Shown: positions 42,756 through 52,498 of the stretch, one piece after another
Position numbering within the stretch: position 1 is the stretch's first letter
How the letters are laid out: every line of letters starts with the position of its first letter
Source of the DNA: Chloroflexota bacterium
Lineage (GTDB): Bacteria; Chloroflexota; UBA6077; FW602-bin22; JACPRP01
Length of the DNA stretch: 64,000 nt
Direction: 5' to 3'
NCBI GenBank assembly: GCA_023480885.1
Contig: JAMCWX010000050.1
Coordinates: 37,657-101,656 of the forward strand
Notes under the pieces: model-generated
What the model was told of the DNA's origin: nothing
The model's database searches: none
What the model saw: the letters and a program-made list of their open reading frames with translations, nothing else
Program-made: the position numbers and the translations under genes

Positions 42756-45185
42756 TTACCTCGCTTGCTCATCCAGCGGTGGCTCGATGCGCATCGAGAG
42801 CGGGCTCGGCGGCCTCTCCAAAGCCGCCATTATCTCTGGCGACCAGTTTGGCGGCTTGGGCATCGTGCCGTCGGGCGGCACAGGGAAAGGAGGCAACGGC
42901 TGGCGCGGTTGGTACACGCCGAAGACCGGCCTGGCCACGACGTAAGCCTCCTCCGTACCCACGTCCCAGGTATACAACTGCGTTCGAGGCTTGCGCCTTA
43001 CCTCTAGCATCCAGCCGCCAGTTTCTCCGGGATTGCCCTCCAGCGGTTGGTTCTCCACCAGGAACCAGTCCTCGCGCTTCGTCCAATGCGATCGACGAAG
43101 GTCTGTGGTCCAGACGCTGGTCCTGACCACGCCTTCCGGCACAGTGAACTGCGAGGGTGGAGTATCCTCCAGCGCGTCAATCATGAAGTTGTGCCAGATG
43201 TAGCCAGCGCCAGAAACGCCCATTACACCCTTCATCGGCTCGTTGTTGGCGTTCCCTACCCAAACGCCCCCGACCAGCTCCGGCGTATATCCAAACGTCC
43301 ATCCATCCGAATACTCCTCGGTCGTGCCGGTCTTGGCCGCGGCGGGACGTCCGATTTCCAGAAAGTTGTTCGGGCCATAAGTGGGAATGCGAGCCTCTTT
43401 GTCAGAGAGGATCGAAGTGATCAGGAAGGTCTCCCTTTCGGGGAAGATTCTCTTCGTCTTCGGCTCGTACTGGTAGACGACGTTCCCTTTGGAATCGACG
43501 ATCTTCGTGACCGCCACGGGCTCCAGCTCGCGTTGTCCCGGCTTCCTCTCTGCCAGGGGGACCTCCTCGCCAACCTGCACGCCTCCATTCGCGAGAACGG
43601 AGTAGGCATAGGTCAAATCGAGCAGTTTCACCTCGCCAGCTCCTAGCGCCACAGCCAGGCCGTAGCGGTCGCCGTTCAGGCTGGTGATACCAGCTCGGTG
43701 CAGCGAATTCAGAAAGGCTGGGATGCCAATGAAATCCAGGTCGATCACCGCGGGCATATTTAGCGATGAGGCAAGGGCGCGTCTTGCGCTCACCATGCCG
43801 TGCCAGGAACGGTCGTGATTCAGCGGTATATACAGTCGCCCCATTTCGTCGGGGAATCCCGTCGGCGTGTCGTTGATGACAGTGGACGGCGAAATCCCTT
43901 TTTCGATAAACGCCGTCAGGTAGTTGAAGGGCTTGAGCGCCGATCCAGGTTGCCTCTCGGAGATGGCGATGTTTACCTGGCCATCGATGCTCTTATCGTA
44001 AAAATCCAGGCTGCCCACCATGACTAGAATGCCGCCAGTTTTCGGATCGATGGCCACGACAGAAGCGTTCTTGGCGTTGAGATTGCGTATCTTGTCGATG
44101 TGCTCCTTGGCATCACGTTCGGCGAGCTGCTGCTTTTGCAGGTCCAGGGTCGTGTAGATCTGCCAGCCATTGTGAAAGAGCGCATCGTGGCCATAGCGGC
44201 TTTCGAGAAGATCGCGCACGTATTGCACGAAATGAGGCGCCTTCACGCCAAACTCCTGTTTCACGAACCTGACAGGGACCTTCTTCAGGTCAGCGCCCTC
44301 TTCCTCGGTGATGAACTGGTGATAGACCATCGCATCTATCACCTGCTCCTGGCGCCGCTTGGCCATTTCTGGGTTGATAAACGGGTCGTACGCAGACGGC
44401 GCCTGCGGAAGGCCGGCCAGATAGGCGGCTTCCGCCAGGTTCACCTCCTTCGCGGATTTGCCGAAATACGATTGGGCTGCAGCCTCGACCCCGTAGGACA
44501 GGTTGCCGTAGTATACCTCGTTCAGGTACATCTCCAGGATCTGCTCCTTGCTGAACTCCTGGGATAGCTTATACGCCAGGATTACCTCCCTCATCTTTCT
44601 GGTATAGCTCTTCTCGTAGCGCTCGTCGACGTCAAAGAAGGCGTTGCGCGCCAACTGCATCGTGATCGTGCTCGCGCCCGAGATAGTCTCCTTGCCCTCG
44701 TAGTTCTGGCGAACGGCACGGAAGAGCGCCTCCATGTCTACGCCTGGATTCTGAAAGAATCGCGCGTCCTCGATGGCAAGCGTCGCCACGATTAGCTCTG
44801 GCGATATTTCGTTCAAAGGCACGAGCGTGCGCCGGCCCTCGTCTTTGTCCCACAGTTCGGCGAGCAACTCGCCATTGCGGTCGTATATCCTCGTGTTCTG
44901 GAAAACCTCGCGCTCGGTTATTGCCTTTGGCGAGGGCAGGTCTCGGCTGAAATAGAGCAGCCCCGCTGCCACGATGCCGGCCGCCGACGCCATCAGCGTC
45001 GGCCCGAGCAAAATGGGCAGAAGGACAATCACCATCGCTGCCTTGAAAAGAGTGTGGTTGGTTATCGACTTGCGTCTGGCGGGGTTTGCGCGCCTCTGCG
45101 AGTAGCCGTTTCTTTGGAAAGACCCGCGCCGGCCTCGATACCCCTGCCCACCGCCATTCCCACCGTTGATCGATCGATAGCCCAT
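42756..45185 (-). CDS. Class A penicillin-binding protein (bifunctional transglycosylase/transpeptidase)
   Basis: This 809-residue wall-synthesis enzyme has an N-terminal basic, glycine-rich tail, one membrane helix (~50-78) and a GT51 domain with the catalytic Glu in AIEDARFF and TITMQLARN. A transpeptidase domain follows, with the SxxK serine in QPGSALKPFNY, SLN as the second motif and KTGTTEEYSDGWTFGY as the third. It polymerises glycan strands and cross-links peptides outside the membrane. ATG 45185 follows a run GGGGGA. It is a monocistronic gene divergent from xerD. Confidence 0.92.
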   Translation of the reverse strand: MGYRSINGGNGGGQGYRGRRGSFQRNGYSQRRANPARRKSITNHTLFKAAMVIVLLPILLGPTLMASAAGIVAAGLLYFSRDLPSPKAITEREVFQNTRIYDRNGELLAELWDKDEGRRTLVPLNEISPELIVATLAIEDARFFQNPGVDMEALFRAVRQNYEGKETISGASTITMQLARNAFFDVDERYEKSYTRKMREVILAYKLSQEFSKEQILEMYLNEVYYGNLSYGVEAAAQSYFGKSAKEVNLAEAAYLAGLPQAPSAYDPFINPEMAKRRQEQVIDAMVYHQFITEEEGADLKKVPVRFVKQEFGVKAPHFVQYVRDLLESRYGHDALFHNGWQIYTTLDLQKQQLAERDAKEHIDKIRNLNAKNASVVAIDPKTGGILVMVGSLDFYDKSIDGQVNIAISERQPGSALKPFNYLTAFIEKGISPSTVINDTPTGFPDEMGRLYIPLNHDRSWHGMVSARRALASSLNMPAVIDLDFIGIPAFLNSLHRAGITSLNGDRYGLAVALGAGEVKLLDLTYAYSVLANGGVQVGEEVPLAERKPGQRELEPVAVTKIVDSKGNVVYQYEPKTKRIFPERETFLITSILSDKEARIPTYGPNNFLEIGRPAAAKTGTTEEYSDGWTFGYTPELVGGVWVGNANNEPMKGVMGVSGAGYIWHNFMIDALEDTPPSQFTVPEGVVRTSVWTTDLRRSHWTKREDWFLVENQPLEGNPGETGGWMLEVRRKPRTQLYTWDVGTEEAYVVARPVFGVYQPRQPLPPFPVPPDGTMPKPPNWSPEIMAALERPPSPLSMRIEPPLDEQAR

Positions 45186-45262
45186 CAAGAATCCCCCATT
45201 GCGCTAGACATATCAGGCCAGTACGATGCAAATAACGTGCCAAATTTCATCGTTATGACGAC

Positions 45263-45290
45263 TAGACATTTTCCTCGATTGTGGTACAAT
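45263..45290 (+). promoter_or_regulatory. Promoter of the Xer recombinase gene
   Basis: TAGACA, 16 bases and TACAAT lie in the divergent region between the PBP and recombinase genes. They leave a leader of about 130 bases before ATG 45425, with GAGGAGG just before the start. Confidence 0.42.
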
Positions 45291-45424
45291 ACGACGGGCT
45301 ACGAGGGTAGCAAAACGAAGGCTTGCTGACTTGTGAGTAAGTCACTCGATCGCGGCTCTTCGTTTGTGCCAAAGCTTGCGGTGAGCGTAGGATGGGGGTT
45401 ACCCGGTGCGAGGAGGATTGATCA

Positions 45425-46375
45425 ATGCAGCATGAAGTCGATGGTTTCCTCAATTTCCTGGTGGTAGAGAAGGGGTTTTCGCCCCACACCGTGGCGGCAT
45501 ATCGCAACGACTTGACGCAATTCCTCGATTTCCTGGTCGAGGCAGAGTCTCGTGCAAGAGCAGCGGCCGTTCTCGTCTCCGCCGGTAATGTCGATTCCTC
45601 GCCAAATGGACTCGAATGGTCGTCGATAAACAAGATGCGCATTATCTCCTTCATTATCTCGCTTAAGGAGAAGCAATACGCTTCCACGACTGTGGCGCGC
45701 AAGGTGGCCGCCGTGAAATCCTTCTTCCACTTCCTGGTCGCGGAGGGAGTCATCAAGAACGATCCCACCGAGAACCTTGACTCGCCCAAGGTTGGCAAAT
45801 CCCTGCCGCACACGCTCGCCGTCGAGGAAGTGGACGAGCTGCTGGAGCAGCCTTCACGGCTGTCGACGCCCGAGGCGCTGCGCGATAAGGCGATGCTCGA
45901 GTTGCTGTACGCCACCGGCATGCGGGTCAGCGAGCTAACCTCGCTGAACCTCGACGATATAAACCTCGCCTCTGGTTACGTCCGTTGTCTTGGCAAGGGA
46001 TCGAAGGAGCGCATCGTCCCCGTGGGCTTCCAGGCCGTGCGAGCGGTCGAGCAGTATCTGGAGCAAGGCCGGCCGCAAATCGCGCGCCGCCAGTCGCAGA
46101 ACGCGCTCTTCCTGAACCATCGGGGCGAGAGGCTTACACGCCAGGGCTTCTGGCTCATCGTCAAAGCCTACGCAAAGCAGGCAGGCATCAGCACTGGCAT
46201 CACGCCGCACACGCTGCGCCATTCGTTCGCGACGCACATGCTGAACAGCGGCGCCGACCTGCGCTCTGTCCAGGAGCTTCTGGGCCACGCCAACATCTCC
46301 ACGACGCAGATCTACACCCATCTCACCTCCGAGCGCATGCGCGAGGTCTACGATCAGGCCCACCCACGAGCATAG
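45425..46375 (+). CDS. xerD: Tyrosine recombinase of the XerC/XerD family
   Basis: This 316-residue recombinase resolves chromosome dimers at dif sites. The N-terminal SAM-like domain (FLVVEKGFSPHTVAAYRNDL) is followed by the catalytic domain with Arg167 (TGMRVSEL), Lys191 (GKGSKER), His262 and Arg265 (HTLRHSFATH), His288 (LLGHANISTT) and the nucleophile Tyr297 (IYTH). All six are intact. An insertion of about 20 residues (around 42-65, rich in A, S and G) separates the first helices. Assignment to XerC versus XerD is not certain. No phage or integron genes are adjacent, which favours the housekeeping role. Confidence 0.88.
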   Translation: MQHEVDGFLNFLVVEKGFSPHTVAAYRNDLTQFLDFLVEAESRARAAAVLVSAGNVDSSPNGLEWSSINKMRIISFIISLKEKQYASTTVARKVAAVKSFFHFLVAEGVIKNDPTENLDSPKVGKSLPHTLAVEEVDELLEQPSRLSTPEALRDKAMLELLYATGMRVSELTSLNLDDINLASGYVRCLGKGSKERIVPVGFQAVRAVEQYLEQGRPQIARRQSQNALFLNHRGERLTRQGFWLIVKAYAKQAGISTGITPHTLRHSFATHMLNSGADLRSVQELLGHANISTTQIYTHLTSERMREVYDQAHPRA

Positions 46376-46401
46376 GCAATACGGGACGCCAATGCAGCCC
46401 T

Positions 46402-46431
46402 GGGCGCGATTCATCGCGCCCGCATACCCGG
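46402..46431. repeat. REP-like palindrome, copy B
   Basis: GGGCGCGATTCATCGCGCCC then GCATACCCGG. The arms pair perfectly over 9 bases. It is 28 of 30 bases identical to copy A at 40006. It sits between the convergent xerD and AI-2E genes and could stop transcription from either side, although no T-run follows. Confidence 0.62.
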
Positions 46432-46482
46432 TTGTATCCTGCAGGGGCTTATTACGCCCATTAATGCATCCTGGACACAGCC

Positions 46483-47514
46483 TCACTTCCGCGCTGGGCC
46501 GCGAACCAGATACGCGACCAGCACCTGAAACGCCGCGGCTAAAGGTATGGCGAGCAGGGCGCCGATAATGCCCATCAGTTCCGCTCCGACAAGCAGCGCG
46601 AGTATCACCAGAAGAGGATGTAACCCTACCTCTCGATGCATCACATTGGGCGCCAGCACGTTGCCCTCCAACTGATGGATAAGCACATACAGTATCACCA
46701 CCAGCGTCGCCTGAAGGGGGGAATTGAGCAAGGCGATGAGCACGGCGGGAATTGCTCCGATAACGGGGCCCACCATAGGAACGAGCTCGGTGATGGCCGC
46801 AAACACTGCCAACGCCAGCGCAAACTGGACGTTCAATAGCGCCAGCCCGATGTAAACCAGCGCGCCAATGGCCGTGGAAAGTATTATCTGCCCGCGAACC
46901 CAGCCGCCAATTCTGTCGCCCATGTCCGTCAGCACCTGCTCCCACTCACGCCTTCGCTCCGCAGGGAGCAACTGCAGGGTGTACTCTGCAACGTCCTTAC
47001 TGATCAGCAGCCAGTAGAAAGAAATGACGAACATCATTGCGAGAGCGATCAACACGCCTGTCACCTGAAGCGGCAGGAGCAAGATAGAAGGCAGGAATCC
47101 CGCCAGGTTCGTGGCCAGCGTCCCAAGGGCCTGGCTGAGCTCCGAAGGAGCTATCACGGGCATCAGACCGTAAGCGGCCAGGATTTCCTGCAATCTTCGC
47201 AGATAATCAGGTAGCCCCAACACTAGCATCTCGATCTGCACGACGAGTGGGGGAACGACCAGAGCGCCCAGGAGAAGCAACACCTGAAGGATAATCAAAT
47301 AGGCGATGACGATGGCGATGCCTCGGCGGATGCGGAGGCCTTCGATAATCCTGACCAGGGGTTCGATGGCCTTGGCGACGATCACTGCCACCAGGAAGAT
47401 CACGATGACGAAGCGGATCGTCGATATGAACGACAGAAAAAGATAAGCACCTACAAAGGTGCCTACCGCGAGGAAGATTGTCTCGGGCGCGATTCGTATC
47501 GGGCCACGGTCCAT
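46483..47514 (-). CDS. AI-2E family transporter (PerM/TqsA-like)
   Basis: This 343-residue membrane protein has the family plan of eight helices with a soluble stretch in the middle. Marker segments are the central YTLQLLPAERRREWEQVLTD, FAAITELVPMVGPVIGAIPA and the C-terminal HQLEGNVLAPNVMHREVGLH. Members export autoinducer-2, toxic solutes or act as sodium/proton antiporters. It has 6 bases to the archaemetzincin gene upstream. Confidence 0.87.
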   Translation of the reverse strand: MDRGPIRIAPETIFLAVGTFVGAYLFLSFISTIRFVIVIFLVAVIVAKAIEPLVRIIEGLRIRRGIAIVIAYLIILQVLLLLGALVVPPLVVQIEMLVLGLPDYLRRLQEILAAYGLMPVIAPSELSQALGTLATNLAGFLPSILLLPLQVTGVLIALAMMFVISFYWLLISKDVAEYTLQLLPAERRREWEQVLTDMGDRIGGWVRGQIILSTAIGALVYIGLALLNVQFALALAVFAAITELVPMVGPVIGAIPAVLIALLNSPLQATLVVILYVLIHQLEGNVLAPNVMHREVGLHPLLVILALLVGAELMGIIGALLAIPLAAAFQVLVAYLVRGPARK

Positions 47515-47520
47515 TATCTG

Positions 47521-48078
47521 TTAGTTAGCCACCTTCTTCAATCGCATGCCCAACCATGTCTCACAATGGCCACAGAAGCTGGCAGATTTTATATCCGTAT
47601 CGCGAAGCGTGTTCGAGAAGTGCATGACGCACTGCACATTGGGACAGTGCTCCAGACCGAAAGTATGCCCTAGCTCGTGAACGGATTCCTTCAAGATTCG
47701 TTCATAGAAAATGCTGCTGTTTCTATCTTGCGGATTCGGGTGCAAGCGAGAGGTCGAGATGACGCCGTACTTGCCCCCGAGTTCGGCCTGTCCGAAGACG
47801 AAACTGAGCGTATCGGCGTACAAATCCTCGCCGACTATTCCCAAGACCTTGCTCGCGTACGAATAGCCGCGAGACTTGAGGTTCGAGAGTATGGCCGCTG
47901 CCAGATACTGCTCGCGCAGCGGATCATAGGCATCCTCGTCGAGCGCTATTAAGGGCGCGACCTTGCAATCCATGCCAAACTTTAGCGCCAGGTCCACCGA
48001 TAATCGCATCGTCGTCTGTCGATCGAGAACTTCGGCGTGTGGTAGTTGTATGGGCTGAATGTAGATGTATGCTTCCAT
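47521..48078 (-). CDS. amzA: Archaemetzincin-family zinc metalloprotease
   Basis: This 185-residue protein carries the archaemetzincin signature: HELGHTFGLEHC (zinc ligands His134, His138, His144; Glu135 catalytic), then Cys145, Cys150, the Met-turn (CVM) and a pair CGHC at Cys169 and Cys172 for the structural zinc. Archaemetzincins are mostly archaeal and vertebrate, with occasional bacterial copies. The protein has no signal peptide, so it acts inside the cell. It is co-directional with the PRC-barrel gene 20 bases upstream. The substrate is unknown. Confidence 0.85.
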   Translation of the reverse strand: MEAYIYIQPIQLPHAEVLDRQTTMRLSVDLALKFGMDCKVAPLIALDEDAYDPLREQYLAAAILSNLKSRGYSYASKVLGIVGEDLYADTLSFVFGQAELGGKYGVISTSRLHPNPQDRNSSIFYERILKESVHELGHTFGLEHCPNVQCVMHFSNTLRDTDIKSASFCGHCETWLGMRLKKVAN

Positions 48079-48098
48079 ATCGCTAACCTGCCATGTCG

Positions 48099-48635
48099 CT
48101 AACTTGCGAGACCTTCGATGTCTGCTCTAACGCACTGGAGCCTGATTACTTCGTTTTGTAGCGATGAGGTCCAGGCCATCGGCACCCTTACCTTTCGCCG
48201 CAGCGCTCGCACCTCGACTATTAGATCCGTGATCTCGGAGGTCATTTCGTCGACCACAACGCCCTCGACGTTGCCTATCTGCCCCTCCTCGCACTCTAAT
48301 CTGGTTTTACCCGAGATCTCGACGGATTTGGGCGCGGCGCTCACAGGGGCTGTCGGCGCGGGCGGCCCCGCGCCAGGCGGATGCAACCGGGCGCCAAATT
48401 TGCTGTGGACGTAGTCGGGGAGCCCTTCGACTGCGCTCGTCGGAATGCTCAGCACGAGTGCGTCATTTGTTGTATTGCTGACCACGCCGTTGGGAACGAC
48501 GACGTCCCCAACCAGCCCGACTGTCTTATGAACGATATACTCGAGAACCTCGTTTGTGTCGAGGTCCATAACCACGCGCTCGACGGTTCCGACCACATCG
48601 CCGAGGCTGCTAGAAACATCGGCACCAAAATCCAC
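48099..48635 (-). CDS. Tandem PRC-barrel domain protein
   Basis: This 178-residue protein appears to hold two PRC-barrel-like units: residues ~1-75 (GDVVGTVERVVMDLDTNEV, VVVPNGVVS) and ~105-178 (ECEEGQIGNVEGVVVDEMTS, KVRVPMAWTSSL). A proline/alanine linker (PPGAGPPAPTAPVSAAP) joins them. PRC barrels act in RNA processing, photosynthetic reaction centres or as scaffolds. The gene is 3 bases downstream of the zinc-ribbon gene. A stress- or wall-related role is only a guess. Confidence 0.75.
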   Translation of the reverse strand: MDFGADVSSSLGDVVGTVERVVMDLDTNEVLEYIVHKTVGLVGDVVVPNGVVSNTTNDALVLSIPTSAVEGLPDYVHSKFGARLHPPGAGPPAPTAPVSAAPKSVEISGKTRLECEEGQIGNVEGVVVDEMTSEITDLIVEVRALRRKVRVPMAWTSSLQNEVIRLQCVRADIEGLAS

Positions 48636-48638
48636 AGG

Positions 48639-48833
48639 CTAACCCTCCACCTCGTTTGGCGGCACCACCTGGCTCATCGCCTCTTCGCGCTCCTTCTCCA
48701 GATCGCGCAAGCATCGCTCGCAAACCACTGCCTCCGCCTCCTCCGTTTGCGCATGGTTGCGTGGCAGTGGCACAGCCAGCAAACGCTCCGCGCGCCGGCC
48801 ACAACGCGGACAGATCAAGACAGCCTTCTTCAT
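48639..48833 (-). CDS. Small zinc-ribbon-like protein
   Basis: This 64-residue protein has CPRCGRRAERLL near its start and CERCLRDLEKEREE about 35 residues later, giving four cysteines for one zinc. ATG 48833 is followed by KKAVLI and preceded by GGGGTGAGATA. It lies between the sigma-factor gene and the PRC-barrel gene, in the same direction. The family was not identified; RNA or protein binding is plausible. Confidence 0.6.
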   Translation of the reverse strand: MKKAVLICPRCGRRAERLLAVPLPRNHAQTEEAEAVVCERCLRDLEKEREEAMSQVVPPNEVEG

Positions 48834-48871
48834 TATCTCACCCCTCAAGATCGATCGCTGGGAGGGCGATC

Positions 48872-49969
48872 CTACTCGACATACTCGTGAAGGCGATGCA
48901 GTTTCTTGCTCGGCTGCCGCAGCTTGGACAGCGCTTCGGCCTCGATCTGTCGAATGCGCTCGCGGCTCACGCCAAATATCTCCCCAACCTCCTCCAGCGT
49001 GCGCTGTTTGCCGTTGTCCAGGCCAAACCTGAGCTCGATGACCTTCTTCTCCCGAGGCGTCAGCGCATCAAGCGCTTCGTCTACCTCCTCCCGCAACAGC
49101 AACTGATCGGTTGCTTTGTCAGGCGAGCGCGAGCCATCGTCGCTTATGAGATCGCCCAGTTGCGTCTCCTCCTCTTCCCCCACCGGCGCTTCCAACGAGA
49201 GCGGGCGCTGCGCCGCTCGCAAGATGTCCCGCACCTTCTCTACAGGCAGGCCTGTCGCCTGCGCTATCTCCTCTGGCGTGGGCGCTCTCCCGAGTTCCTG
49301 CGATAGTCGCTGGGTTATCCTGGTGAATCGATTGATCGTTTCGTTGACGTGGACGGGAATGCGGATAGTTCGCGATTGATCGGCGATGGCCCGGGTAATG
49401 GCTTGTCTGATCCACCAGGTGGCGTACGTCGAGAACTTGAACCCCCTCCTCCAATCGAACTTCTGGATCGCGCGCATCAAACCGATGTTGCCCTCCTGCA
49501 CCAGGTCCAGTAGGCTAAGACCTCGGCCGACGTATTTCTTGGCCACGCTGACGACCAGACGAAGATTTGAGCGAATCATACGCTCCAACGCCTGAAGGTC
49601 GCCGCGCTCGATTCTCTGGGCGAGTTCTATCTCCTCCTGGTGAGTCAATAGAGGCACAGCGGAGATCTCCTTGAGATAAATACGCATTGGGTCGGTGACC
49701 AAGGGCTCTTCGATGGCAACCAGTTCTCTCAGATCTGTTTCCAACTCTGCATCCTCTTGGAGTCGAGCTTCTATCTCCTCAGGCGATGGGAGACTTTCAG
49801 GATTAGCCTCTTCTTCCTCAGCCAATTGAGCCGCGAGAGCGCCGATATCCTCCAAGTTGGGGAGGCCCGCTTCTACACTTGGGAACCGTCGCTGCCGGGC
49901 CAAATTCTTGCGGCCCGGTTTAGCGACAGAGCGACGTGCGTTCTTGGCTGACGGTCTTTGCTTGGCCAT
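48872..49969 (-). CDS. sigA: RNA polymerase sigma factor, RpoD/SigA family
   Basis: This 365-residue principal-type sigma factor has region 1.2 ([20 protein letters not shown]) and region 2 ([20 protein letters not shown] through [20 protein letters not shown]). Region 3 ([19 protein letters not shown]) and region 4 ([31 protein letters not shown]) follow. A short basic N-terminus replaces the long region 1.1 of RpoD, as in many non-proteobacterial SigA proteins. GGGAGAGGGT precedes the ATG. It reads -10/-35 sites such as those listed in this window. Confidence 0.92.
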   Translation of the reverse strand: MAKQRPSAKNARRSVAKPGRKNLARQRRFPSVEAGLPNLEDIGALAAQLAEEEEANPESLPSPEEIEARLQEDAELETDLRELVAIEEPLVTDPMRIYLKEISAVPLLTHQEEIELAQRIERGDLQALERMIRSNLRLVVSVAKKYVGRGLSLLDLVQEGNIGLMRAIQKFDWRRGFKFSTYATWWIRQAITRAIADQSRTIRIPVHVNETINRFTRITQRLSQELGRAPTPEEIAQATGLPVEKVRDILRAAQRPLSLEAPVGEEEETQLGDLISDDGSRSPDKATDQLLLREEVDEALDALTPREKKVIELRFGLDNGKQRTLEEVGEIFGVSRERIRQIEAEALSKLRQPSKKLHRLHEYVE

Positions 49970-50060
49970 ACCCTCTCCCTTGCCTCAATTTGCTCGTTTT
50001 CTCAGACAAGTAATAACTGCAAGAATTGTGCCTTATGGCAGACCGTCCCCTCGTCTGCAA

Positions 50061-51917
50061 TCAGGCAGCAACGGTTTCCTCGGATCTGGGTCCGTCGAGA
50101 AGCTCCATCAACTCGGGTCCTTCAAGAGTTTCCTTCTCGATTAACGCATTCGCGATTCTGGTTAGTTTCCTCCGGTTCTTGTTGAGAGTGCTCATCGCCC
50201 GCTGGTACGCCTTGTCGATTAGACGGCGGATCTCGCCGTCGATCTCTCGCGCTATCTCGTCGCTATAGTTGCGTTGCTCTCCCATGTCCCGGCCCAGGAA
50301 GATTAGCTCGTGTTTATGGCCGAAGGCGACGGGCCCCAGCTTGTCGCTCATGCCATACTGGCAGACCATCTTCCTGGCGATCTCTGTGGCGCGATCGATA
50401 TCGTTGCTCGCGCCCGTGCTGATATCCCCAAAGACAAGCTCCTCGGCAGCTCGTCCGCCAAGCGCCCACGCCAGAGTGTCCTCTAGCTCGGCCTTGTTCC
50501 AGAGGTAGCGATCCTCTGTAGGCAGGATCCGCGTATAGCCGCCCATCATGCCGCGCGGAATGATGGATACCTTGTGGACGGGGTCCACATTAGGCAGCTC
50601 GTGGGCCACAATGGCATGGCCGGCCTCATGATGAGCCGTGACGGATTTTTCCTTCGACGTTATGACGCGGCTCTTGCGCTCCGGGCCCGCGATGACACGG
50701 TCGATAGCCTCTTCCATCTCCGCCATTTCGATAACCTTCTTGCCGCGCCTGGCGGCAAGGATCGCCGCCTCGTTGATGAGGTTCTCCAGATCGGCGCCAG
50801 AGAAACCTGGCGTTTGCTTCGCCAGCGTCTCCAGGTTCACCTCTGTGTCAAGGGGTTTGCCCCGCGAATGCACCTCGAGGATCGCCTGGCGACCTTTGAG
50901 GTCTGGTCGGTCGAGCACCACCTGCCGGTCGAAGCGGCCAGGACGCAGCAGGGCAGGATCGAGCACATCCGGACGGTTAGTGGCGGCGATGACGATGACG
51001 TTGGTTCCCTTGTCGAAGCCGTCCATCTCCACGAGTATCTGGTTCAGCGTTTGTTCCCGTTCGTCGTGCCCGCCGCCGAGCCCCGTCCCTCGCTGGCGGC
51101 CGACAGCGTCGATTTCGTCGATGAACACGATACAAGGAGCGCTCTGCTTGGCTTGATTGAAGAGGTCGCGCACGCGCGACGCTCCAACGCCCACAAACAT
51201 CTCCACAAATTCCGAGCCAGAGATGCTGAAAAACGGCACTCCCGCTTCCCCGGCTACCGCCCGAGCCAGCAAGGTCTTGCCAGTTCCGGGAGGACCAACC
51301 AACAACAGACCGCGAGGGACACGTGCACCGAGGGCGGCAAACTTCAAAGGATGCTTTAGGAACTCCACTATCTCTTTAAGTTCCTCTTTGGCTTCGTCAG
51401 CGCCGGCGACGTCCGAGAAAACTACCAACGGCCTGTTGCCCTCTATCTTGCGAGCGCGGCTTTTCCCAAACGAGAAAGCCCTTTCTTGATCGGAGGAAGC
51501 TGGCCCCTGGCGCATCATCGAAAGCGCGAACAGGAAGAGTCCAATGATCAAGATGATCGGCAGCCAGGAGGAAAGTCCGCCGAAACTGCCCAAGAAGCTT
51601 CCGCTGCCTTTCACTTCCACCGCTGGCATTTGATCCGCTGTCACGCCAGCTTTTTGCAGGAATTCGATCATGCTCGAGTTGGGTTCTTTGCGGGATTTCT
51701 CGTTGCTACCATCCTTATATCGGACGTCGATAGTGCTGTTGTCCGATTCGACCGTTATCTTCTCCACTTGACCTGCTTTTGCCTTCTCGATAACGACACT
51801 GATGGGAACGGTGTTCGCATCGTTGGAGAAACTCAGCAGGGGTAGCAGCAGGAAGAGCAAGCCTGCGCCGATGACTAGCCAGAAAACCCAAGTCCCAAGC
51901 CCCTTGTTGTCAGTCAT
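50061..51917 (-). CDS. ftsH: ATP-dependent zinc metalloprotease FtsH
   Basis: This 618-residue membrane protease has two helices ([37 protein letters not shown]) flanking a small extracytoplasmic domain. The AAA domain has Walker A GPPGTGKT, Walker [12 protein letters not shown] and [21 protein letters not shown]. The zinc motif is HEAGH with a downstream Asp. It degrades membrane and regulatory proteins. ATG 51917 is preferred because GGGAGG lies ~12 bases upstream; an ATG at 51929 would touch that site directly. Confidence 0.93.
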   Translation of the reverse strand: MTDNKGLGTWVFWLVIGAGLLFLLLPLLSFSNDANTVPISVVIEKAKAGQVEKITVESDNSTIDVRYKDGSNEKSRKEPNSSMIEFLQKAGVTADQMPAVEVKGSGSFLGSFGGLSSWLPIILIIGLFLFALSMMRQGPASSDQERAFSFGKSRARKIEGNRPLVVFSDVAGADEAKEELKEIVEFLKHPLKFAALGARVPRGLLLVGPPGTGKTLLARAVAGEAGVPFFSISGSEFVEMFVGVGASRVRDLFNQAKQSAPCIVFIDEIDAVGRQRGTGLGGGHDEREQTLNQILVEMDGFDKGTNVIVIAATNRPDVLDPALLRPGRFDRQVVLDRPDLKGRQAILEVHSRGKPLDTEVNLETLAKQTPGFSGADLENLINEAAILAARRGKKVIEMAEMEEAIDRVIAGPERKSRVITSKEKSVTAHHEAGHAIVAHELPNVDPVHKVSIIPRGMMGGYTRILPTEDRYLWNKAELEDTLAWALGGRAAEELVFGDISTGASNDIDRATEIARKMVCQYGMSDKLGPVAFGHKHELIFLGRDMGEQRNYSDEIAREIDGEIRRLIDKAYQRAMSTLNKNRRKLTRIANALIEKETLEGPELMELLDGPRSEETVAA

Positions 51918-52019
51918 ATTGCTACGCATCCTCCCTACTCCAATACACTTCCTGAGTGGTAACCAGCGTCCGTGAAGCGGGGGCGACCGGCCCGTGGAAC
52001 TGATTGACGCACTTCCCCG

Positions 52020-52277
52020 CTAGACGGCCCGCACCAGATTGCCGTCCAGGTCCAGCTCGACGAAGTGGTGGACCTGCCCAGCACGATACCACTGGCACTG
52101 GTTCTCTGGCCTGTTATCCACGGGCTGGCGTGGGACGTGAACGACGTCCACGCACCAGTCAGGGACTATTTCCTCCGACAGGCAGGGACCATTGCTGAAA
52201 TCGAAGCCTTCTCGCTTCTTTTTCTCGTACAGGTCCCTGGCCAATCTGATGGCCTGGTCCCTTCTGATTTCAGCCAT
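52020..52277 (-). CDS. Conserved small hypothetical protein
   Basis: This 85-residue soluble protein has a helical start (MAEIRRDQAIRLARDLYEKK) and a conserved-looking core NGPCLSEEIVPDWCVDVVHV followed by PENQCQWYRAGQVHHFVELD. GGGAGGTGATGATGA precedes the ATG, a strong ribosome site supporting a real gene. The two cysteines and two adjacent histidines could bind metal, but this is speculative. I recognise it as a recurring hypothetical type without a known function. Confidence 0.68.
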   Translation of the reverse strand: MAEIRRDQAIRLARDLYEKKKREGFDFSNGPCLSEEIVPDWCVDVVHVPRQPVDNRPENQCQWYRAGQVHHFVELDLDGNLVRAV

Positions 52278-52498
52278 TCATCATCACCTCCCCATCATCA
52301 GGTCGTTGGAACCTGGGCGCAAAGCACCTTCGCACCACCATTCCACGACGTTATCAGTTGAGCTATGCAACATGCGTGCCAATATGGCGAGGCTCACTCC
52401 GCAGGGGATGGAAACCCTTGCGCCGGCCACTTTGACACGGTATTATTGTCCCGCAGCGGGCAGGCTCGAACTGTCACGTGGCGTGGAAAGGGCAGCGG

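Noticed and set aside
45425..46375. Integrase of a mobile element
   Set aside because: The sequence is of Xer type, no attachment-site duplication or phage genes flank it, and its neighbours are housekeeping genes.
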